From Paenibacillus typhae (lineage in GTDB: Bacteria; Bacillota; Bacilli; Paenibacillales; Paenibacillaceae), in assembly GCF_900099765.1 (NCBI RefSeq), contig NZ_FNDX01000001.1, forward strand, positions 62,001 through 126,000: a stretch of DNA of 64,000 nt, in the 5' to 3' direction. Both the position numbers and the translations under genes were made by a program. Every line of letters starts with the position of its first letter. Positions within the stretch are counted from its first letter, which is position 1. The notes below the pieces were generated by a model. The model made no database searches, had not been told where the DNA came from, and was given only the letters and a program-made list of their open reading frames with translations. Below are positions 59,796 to 64,000 of this stretch, in pieces.

Positions 59796-60541
59796 AGGAG
59801 CCGAATAAAGGCGGCGGATTCTGGAACAACTTACGGCAGGGCGGAATGCCCTCCGCAATTGCATCTATAAGAGGCGGCGAATCCGCTCAGCAAACTGCGC
59901 AGCAGATGGCCTTTATCAGGTCCCTTATGCGTGAGAAGCGGCGGCCGGAAGTACTGCATACTCCGCTTTCCGAGCTGGAGACGGTCATATTTGATCTTGA
60001 AACGACCGGTTTCTCCCACCAGCATGGCGATGAAATTATGTCATTTGGTGCAATCCGGGTAGTTGGCCAGGACATTAAGGAAGAAGAATGCTTTTATACG
60101 CTGGTAAAATGCCAGACAGCCATTCCGGAGAATATTACCAGGCTAACAGGAATCACGGAGGAGATGACGGCTGCGGCTCCACCATTGATCGACGGCCTGC
60201 ATAACTTCATGGCTTTTGTCGGTCAGCGTGTCCTGGTGGCGCATGGCAGTGCACATGACAAATCCTTTCTGAATGCGGCGTTGTGGAAAACCTCCAAGGT
60301 TCAGCTGACCCACCGTGTACTGGACACGATGATGCTGGCTCGCTGGCTGGAGCCGCAGCGCAGCAATTATACGCTGGATGAGCTGCTTGCCGTTCATAAT
60401 ATTCCAATCCAGGGGCGGCATCACGCACTGGAGGATGCCAAGATGACAGCACGGCTGTGGGTATCGTATCTCCGCGAGATTTCGAACAGACGTCAGGTCG
60501 ATACACTTGGTGATCTCTACGCCTATTTGAGCAGAGCCTGA
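59792..60541 (+). CDS. DnaQ-like DEDDh 3'-5' exonuclease
   Basis: A 249-residue protein. Residues 1-60 form a charged helical N-terminus; the exonuclease domain follows with VIFDLETTGFS (Asp-Glu), LVAHGSAHDKSFLN (Asp) and HHALEDAKMTA (His-Asp), a full DEDDh set. It is like the epsilon proofreading subunit or PolC exonuclease domain but has no polymerase partner here. Start overlaps the DUF294 gene by four bases. The 3' end overlaps the convergent JAMM gene by 19 bp and no terminator lies at its end. Confidence 0.9.
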   Translation: MKEPNKGGGFWNNLRQGGMPSAIASIRGGESAQQTAQQMAFIRSLMREKRRPEVLHTPLSELETVIFDLETTGFSHQHGDEIMSFGAIRVVGQDIKEEECFYTLVKCQTAIPENITRLTGITEEMTAAAPPLIDGLHNFMAFVGQRVLVAHGSAHDKSFLNAALWKTSKVQLTHRVLDTMMLARWLEPQRSNYTLDELLAVHNIPIQGRHHALEDAKMTARLWVSYLREISNRRQVDTLGDLYAYLSRA

Positions 60542-60996
60542 AGCGCTGCCGGCAGCAATTGCGCAGCGGTCTTTCCTTCAGTACTTTCCCGGCTGATAAT
60601 AAAGCCGTTAAGAACCGGCAGCGGGCCGCTGCCGGTTCCCGGAGAGCCGATCAGATACACCTTGAACTCCGGCCCCAGGGCTTCAAGCCCTAGCATATCT
60701 GCAGGGGAAGGCCAGGGCGGTGAGGTTGGATGGGAATGGAACAGGCCGATGGGGGCCGGGTCACTGTAAAGCGCCTTGACCCATTCCCGCGGATCAGGCT
60801 CAAAAGCATGCAGCGGGTCAGGCGCTACGTTGCTCAAAGGCACATAGCTGCTTATGAGTATGCCTCCCGCTGCGGCAGTACCCAGCAGTATTCCGCAAGC
60901 TTCGTGCGGAAGACAGGTCAGCAGATGCTTCCCCAGCATGAGCTGTACGGAGGAATCCAGCCAAACCGGCGGGGTTGTTCCCTGGAATGCTGTCAT
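60523..60996 (-). CDS. JAMM (Mov34/MPN) metallopeptidase, M67 family
   Basis: A 157-residue zinc isopeptidase-like protein. The JAMM set is complete: E32 in HEACGILLG and H87-x-H89-x7-S97-x2-D100 in FHSHPTSPPWPSPADM. Bacterial members often process sulfur-carrier proteins of the ThiS/MoaD kind or release cysteine, but no such genes are adjacent. ATG 60996 has GAGGGG ahead. Its 3' end overlaps the convergent exonuclease gene. Confidence 0.92.
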   Translation of the reverse strand: MTAFQGTTPPVWLDSSVQLMLGKHLLTCLPHEACGILLGTAAAGGILISSYVPLSNVAPDPLHAFEPDPREWVKALYSDPAPIGLFHSHPTSPPWPSPADMLGLEALGPEFKVYLIGSPGTGSGPLPVLNGFIISRESTEGKTAAQLLPAALQALLK

Positions 60997-61019
60997 GTAT
61001 TGACCCCTCTCTCTTCATG

Positions 61020-61051
61020 GGATTCCGTCTTTGGGCGGAGTCCTCTTTTTT
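61020..61051 (+). terminator. Plus-strand terminator beyond the JAMM gene start
   Basis: GGATTCCGTC / GGCGGAGTCC (wobble pairs included) with a short loop, then TCTTTTTT. It is the first plus-strand terminator after the amtB operon. Confidence 0.7.
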
Positions 61052-61064
61052 GTGTCTGGATGGT

Positions 61065-61092
61065 TTGAAATGGACGGCAATGGGGGTACAAT
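61065..61092 (+). promoter_or_regulatory. SigA-type promoter of the TlpA-like gene
   Basis: TTGAAA (61065-61070), 16-bp spacer, TACAAT (61087-61092). Confidence 0.6.
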
Positions 61093-61131
61093 AGGAGCAA
61101 CCCATCCCATATGTAAAGGAACAGACATCTG

Positions 61132-61689
61132 ATGAGAGCTGTTAATAGAAGGAATGTTGCAGTCCTGGCACTTGTTGTCCTGGTTACAGCAGTCGTCCTC
61201 GTACGCTGGCTGAATGATGAACCGGAGGCTGTTCCGGCAGTACAGCAGGCTTCTGGAGGCGGGATTGGCGCCGGTAAGCCGGCCCCAGCCTTTTCGCTCA
61301 AGGATAACGCTGGCCGTGAGTATACGGTTGGCGGTCCGAGGGATAAGGCGCTGATTGTGAATTTCTGGGCTTCCTGGTGCGATCCCTGCCGGCAGGAGGC
61401 GCCGGAGCTGAATGCGATGGCACTGAAATACAAAAATGTGCTGGATATCTACGGAGTTAACGTGACCAGCCAGGATTATAAGCCGAATGCCGAGCGGTTC
61501 ATCAGGAAGTATATGCTGGCTTTTCCGGTTATGTTTGATCTCAAAGGCGAAGTGTTTGACCGGTACCGGGGCCAGGTTTTCCCGACCAATGTGCTGATTG
61601 ACAAGAATGGCAAGATCACCGAGGTTGTGCTGGGTGCCCTGACCAGAGAAGAACTGGAGAAAAAAATAATAGCTCTGACCGGCTCCTGA
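61132..61689 (+). CDS. Membrane-anchored TlpA/ResA-type thiol-disulfide oxidoreductase
   Basis: A 185-residue protein. One N-terminal membrane helix (about 9-26) anchors it outside the membrane; the thioredoxin domain starts at about 47 (GKPAPAFSLKDNAGREY). The active site is W-C83-D-P-C86 in NFWASWCDPCRQEAPEL, and the cis-proline lies in VFPTNVLIDKNG. ResA-like proteins reduce apocytochrome c; others serve spore or envelope redox. No ccm/res genes are near, so the client is unknown. AAAGGAA is eight bases before ATG 61132. Confidence 0.93.
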   Translation: MRAVNRRNVAVLALVVLVTAVVLVRWLNDEPEAVPAVQQASGGGIGAGKPAPAFSLKDNAGREYTVGGPRDKALIVNFWASWCDPCRQEAPELNAMALKYKNVLDIYGVNVTSQDYKPNAERFIRKYMLAFPVMFDLKGEVFDRYRGQVFPTNVLIDKNGKITEVVLGALTREELEKKIIALTGS

Positions 61690-61706
61690 GCATTCAGCAT
61701 CCGGAA

Positions 61707-61762
61707 ATGAAGCCCCTCTGCCGGTCCGGGAATTGTAGTCTCCCGCTGCAGAGGGGCTTCAT
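61707..61762. terminator. Hairpin between convergent tlpA-like and cimA genes
   Basis: ATGAAGCCCCTCTGC / GCAGAGGGGCTTCAT, a perfect 15-bp stem with a 26-base loop; no long T-run. Confidence 0.6.
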
Positions 61763-61789
61763 GATGTGAGGCTTGGAGGCAGGCTGATA

Positions 61790-63409
61790 TTAGTGATTGA
61801 CCAGACCCCGCGGCTCGCTGCTGTGTGTGGTTTCATTCTCTAAAGAGATCTGTCCGAGCAGGGCATACCGCATACTGTCTACGAGTGCTTCCCAGCTGGC
61901 CTCAATGACATTGCTGGATACTCCGACCGTGCTCCAGGTATTATTGTAATCCTTCGATTCGATCAGCACGCGTACCTTGGCAGCGGTCTGATCCTGCTCA
62001 TCAAGAACACGTACCTTATAGTCGGAGAGATGCATTTCATCAAGCCGCGGGAAATAGGTCTTCAACGCTTTGCGCAGCGCATTATCCAGCGCGTTGACTG
62101 GACCGTTGCCCTCGGCAGCAGTATAGAGGCTGTCACCGCCTACGCGTAGCTTAACGAAGGCCTCGGAGACTACAGGCTGGCCGGCATTTTTTTCAACAAG
62201 CATCTTAAAGGATTCAAAGACAAACAGCTCGTTCAGCTCACCGGTTGCTTCACGCAGCAGCAGTTCCAGGGAGGCATCGGCACCTTCAAACTGATAGCCC
62301 TGATGTTCAAGATTCTTAATCTTGTCAATGACTTTGCGGGCCTGCTCGCTGGTCGGGTCAAGACTCAGCCCCATATCCTGGGCTTTGGAGAGCACATTGC
62401 TCTGGCCGGCAAGCTCCGAGACGAGTACCCGCTGCTTGTTACCGACCAGCTCCGGGGCAATATGTTCATATGTGCGGGAATCACGGAGGATTGCCGAGAC
62501 ATGGATGCCGCCTTTATGCGCGAACGCGGCTGCTCCGACATAAGGCTGATTCACAGGCATATTCACATTGGCAACTTCGCTTACATAACGGGCGGTGTTG
62601 GTCAGCTGCGGCAGAGAGTCGCCAGGTATGCAGTGATAGCCCATCTTGAGCTGAAGCGTCGGGATGATGGAGCACAGATTGGCATTTCCGCAGCGTTCGC
62701 CGTACCCGTTGATGGTGCCCTGTACCTGGCGCGCTCCAGCGTTGATTGCACTCAATGCATTAGCAACAGCAAGCTCGCAGTCATTATGGGTGTGAATGCC
62801 CAGAGCAGCGCCGGGAAGATGGGCCGAAACAGAAGTTACGATGTCGTATACTTCATTAGGCAGGGTACCGCCGTTCGTATCACACATGACAAGCCAGTCT
62901 GCACCCGCCTCCCGGGCTTTGGCCAGCACGGCTGCAGCATATTCCGGATTGTTTTTGTAGCCGTCGAAGAAATGCTCGGCATCGAAGATGACCTCAAGGC
63001 CCTTCTGCTTGAGATAGGAGATGGAGTCGCCAATCATCGCGAGATTCTCCTCGAGCGTGGTCTGCAGTGCAGTATGCACATGGAAATCCCAAGATTTGCC
63101 GACCAGCGTAGCTGCAGGCACACCGGCATCAATCATTCTCTGCAGATTGTCATCATGCTCGGCGATGGAGTTTTTGCGGCGGGTGCTGCCGAAGGCGGTG
63201 ATTTTGGCGTTCAGATACAATTCCTTGACCCGTTTGAAAAACTCAATGTCTTTATTGTTGCTACCCGGTATGCCACCTTCAATGTAATGCACACCGAGAT
63301 CATCGAGCTTCTTGGCAATCTTCAGCTTGTCATCTGCCGACAGACTGATGCCCTCGCCTTGTGTGCCGTCGCGAAGTGTCGTATCGAAGATGGAAATGGA
63401 CTTAGACAT
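61790..63409 (-). CDS. cimA: (R)-citramalate synthase
   Basis: About 539 residues. Condenses pyruvate and acetyl-CoA to citramalate, the first step of the threonine-independent route to isoleucine. The DRE-TIM barrel is complete: FDTTLRDGTQGEG (metal Asp and catalytic Arg), the LGIHTHNDCELAVAN metal histidines, and GTINGYGERCGNANL. A LeuA allosteric dimer domain ends the protein. Close relatives are 2-isopropylmalate synthase, but the 539-residue form with LRDGTQGEG is the CimA pattern. ATG 63409 has AGGAGGAG ahead; the open frame continues through a tandem-repeat leader to 63610 and is not counted. Confidence 0.92.
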   Translation of the reverse strand: MSKSISIFDTTLRDGTQGEGISLSADDKLKIAKKLDDLGVHYIEGGIPGSNNKDIEFFKRVKELYLNAKITAFGSTRRKNSIAEHDDNLQRMIDAGVPAATLVGKSWDFHVHTALQTTLEENLAMIGDSISYLKQKGLEVIFDAEHFFDGYKNNPEYAAAVLAKAREAGADWLVMCDTNGGTLPNEVYDIVTSVSAHLPGAALGIHTHNDCELAVANALSAINAGARQVQGTINGYGERCGNANLCSIIPTLQLKMGYHCIPGDSLPQLTNTARYVSEVANVNMPVNQPYVGAAAFAHKGGIHVSAILRDSRTYEHIAPELVGNKQRVLVSELAGQSNVLSKAQDMGLSLDPTSEQARKVIDKIKNLEHQGYQFEGADASLELLLREATGELNELFVFESFKMLVEKNAGQPVVSEAFVKLRVGGDSLYTAAEGNGPVNALDNALRKALKTYFPRLDEMHLSDYKVRVLDEQDQTAAKVRVLIESKDYNNTWSTVGVSSNVIEASWEALVDSMRYALLGQISLENETTHSSEPRGLVNH

Positions 63410-63424
63410 TAAGTCTCCTCCTAA

Positions 63425-63613
63425 AAGTTTTGTGAGCATGGCTTCCACGAACTGCTTCGTGCAAAACTGGCTCCGAAAGCATATGCTAAGTTTTGTGAGC
63501 ATGGCTTCCACGAACTGCTTCGTGCAAAACTGGCTCCGAAAGCATATGCTAAGTTTTGTGAGCATCTGCTCCATTGATTCGGCTTCGCGCAAAACTGTCT
63601 TCGGAAGCATCAG
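63425..63613 (-). repeat. 63-bp tandem repeat in the cimA leader, three copies
   Basis: Units start at 63425, 63488 and 63551; the first two look identical, the third has diverged. Read on the cimA (minus) strand each unit has the hairpin CACGAA-GCAG-TTCGTG, flanked by GTTTTG and CAAAAC that can pair around it, and the palindrome AGCATATGCT at the unit junction. The array lies directly before the ribosome site. Confidence 0.85.
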
Positions 63614-63768
63614 CTACGTATTGAAATAATTTTTATATTATAGCATTTTTACGCGGGAATGTAACAAAGAACTTTACAGGAGAGATACGTCTTTAATTGA
63701 CCTCCTGCAGACAAAAGCGTTATGCTGAATTGAACAATGGAAACCATGTAGATAAGAAGGTAGATATT

Positions 63769-64000
63769 GTGCATAATGTAGACCAATATTATCCGGCAAG
63801 CGGAAGGGTTATCCTGCATGTGGATATGAACGCTTTTTACTGCTCTGTGCATGAAGCGGAGGACCCGGATCAGTATAAAGGCAAGCCTACTGCCGTTGCC
63901 GGGAGTGTCGAGCAGCGCAGGGGGATCATTGTAACCTGTTCCTATGCAGCCCGCAGACTCGGGATATCTACAGGAATGCAGGTGCAAAAAGCGCTGCGCA
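63769..64000 (+). CDS. dinB: DNA polymerase IV (Y family), N-terminal part
   Basis: The first 77 codons of a translesion polymerase; the gene runs off the window. The catalytic start VILHVDMNAFYCSVHEAEDP (metal-binding Asp and the steric-gate region) and GIIVTCSYAARRLGISTGMQ are characteristic of DinB. GTG 63769 follows AGAAGGT. The region between it and the divergent cimA leader shows no clear LexA box in what I could read. Confidence 0.92.
   Translation, partial: MHNVDQYYPASGRVILHVDMNAFYCSVHEAEDPDQYKGKPTAVAGSVEQRRGIIVTCSYAARRLGISTGMQVQKALR

Noticed and set aside
63410-63610. In-frame extension of cimA encoding a repeated 21-residue peptide
   Set aside because: The repeat is DNA-level tandem duplication whose unit is a multiple of three; the AGGAGGAG site and the CimA family start are at 63409.
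63425-63613. CRISPR-like look of evenly spaced repeats
   Set aside because: Units abut with no unique spacers, there are only three copies, and no cas genes are present.

Overview
The window reads as chromosomal DNA of a Paenibacillus-like Bacillota (Firmicutes) bacterium. Supporting signs are GGAGG-type ribosome sites, frequent TTG and GTG starts, the hemE-hemH-hemY heme cluster, YesM/YesN-type sensor and regulator pairs beside sugar importers, Bacillales families (YtxH, YugP, YitT, YfmR, CshA, YtpB, DUF1450), and a perfect GlnR/TnrA box before amtB. I see no rRNA, tRNA, insertion sequence, prophage or CRISPR array. Most genes are ordinary housekeeping or accessory chromosomal genes.

Layout. 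0-5 kb: a cut methyltransferase, a two-HTH protein, small conserved genes, a SufR-like cysteine regulator, YtxH and glutamate racemase. 4.7-5.5 kb: a gene-free stretch with degenerate tandem repeats. 5.5-6.7 kb: a LysM/M14 cell-wall peptidase. 6.9-18.5 kb: an accessory cluster of two paralogous FAD oxidoreductases enclosing a sugar-type ABC importer (no ATPase) and a YesM/YesN two-component system, ending in a secreted beta-helix protein; two copies of one palindrome-plus-hairpin repeat bracket it. 18.6-24 kb: small proteins including a cysteine-less HesB-like protein, an aldo/keto reductase behind a structured leader, an RNA methyltransferase, an O-methyltransferase and an MFS exporter. 24-28 kb: the heme operon. 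28-35 kb: CapA-like protein, GDPD, FAH-family enzyme, DUF92, TetR, ABC-F and a TPR protein. 35-40 kb (minus strand): NAGPA-like protein, M42 and PepF peptidases, LapA-like protein, two small genes. 40-51 kb: cold-shock protein, MFS, terpene synthase, pfkA, MATE, a secreted TIM-barrel protein, YitT and RNA helicase CshA. 51-57 kb: a YesL-like membrane protein, a very likely 6S RNA, Tpx, rhomboid, LysR, YugP and MerR. 57-61 kb: amtB under two GlnR-type sites, followed by a GlnD-like nucleotidyltransferase and a DnaQ-like exonuclease. 61-64 kb: JAMM protease, TlpA thioredoxin, citramalate synthase behind a 63-bp tandem repeat leader, and the start of DNA polymerase IV.

Most worth following up: (1) amtB coupled to a GlnD-like/DnaQ-like pair in place of a PII gene; (2) the paired FAD oxidoreductase/ABC importer cluster and its flanking repeats, whose stem shows compensating changes; (3) the tandem hairpin array in front of cimA; (4) the structured leader of the aldo/keto reductase; (5) the HesB-like protein with histidines where the cysteines should be. 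All functional calls come from reading motifs by eye; no database search was run.
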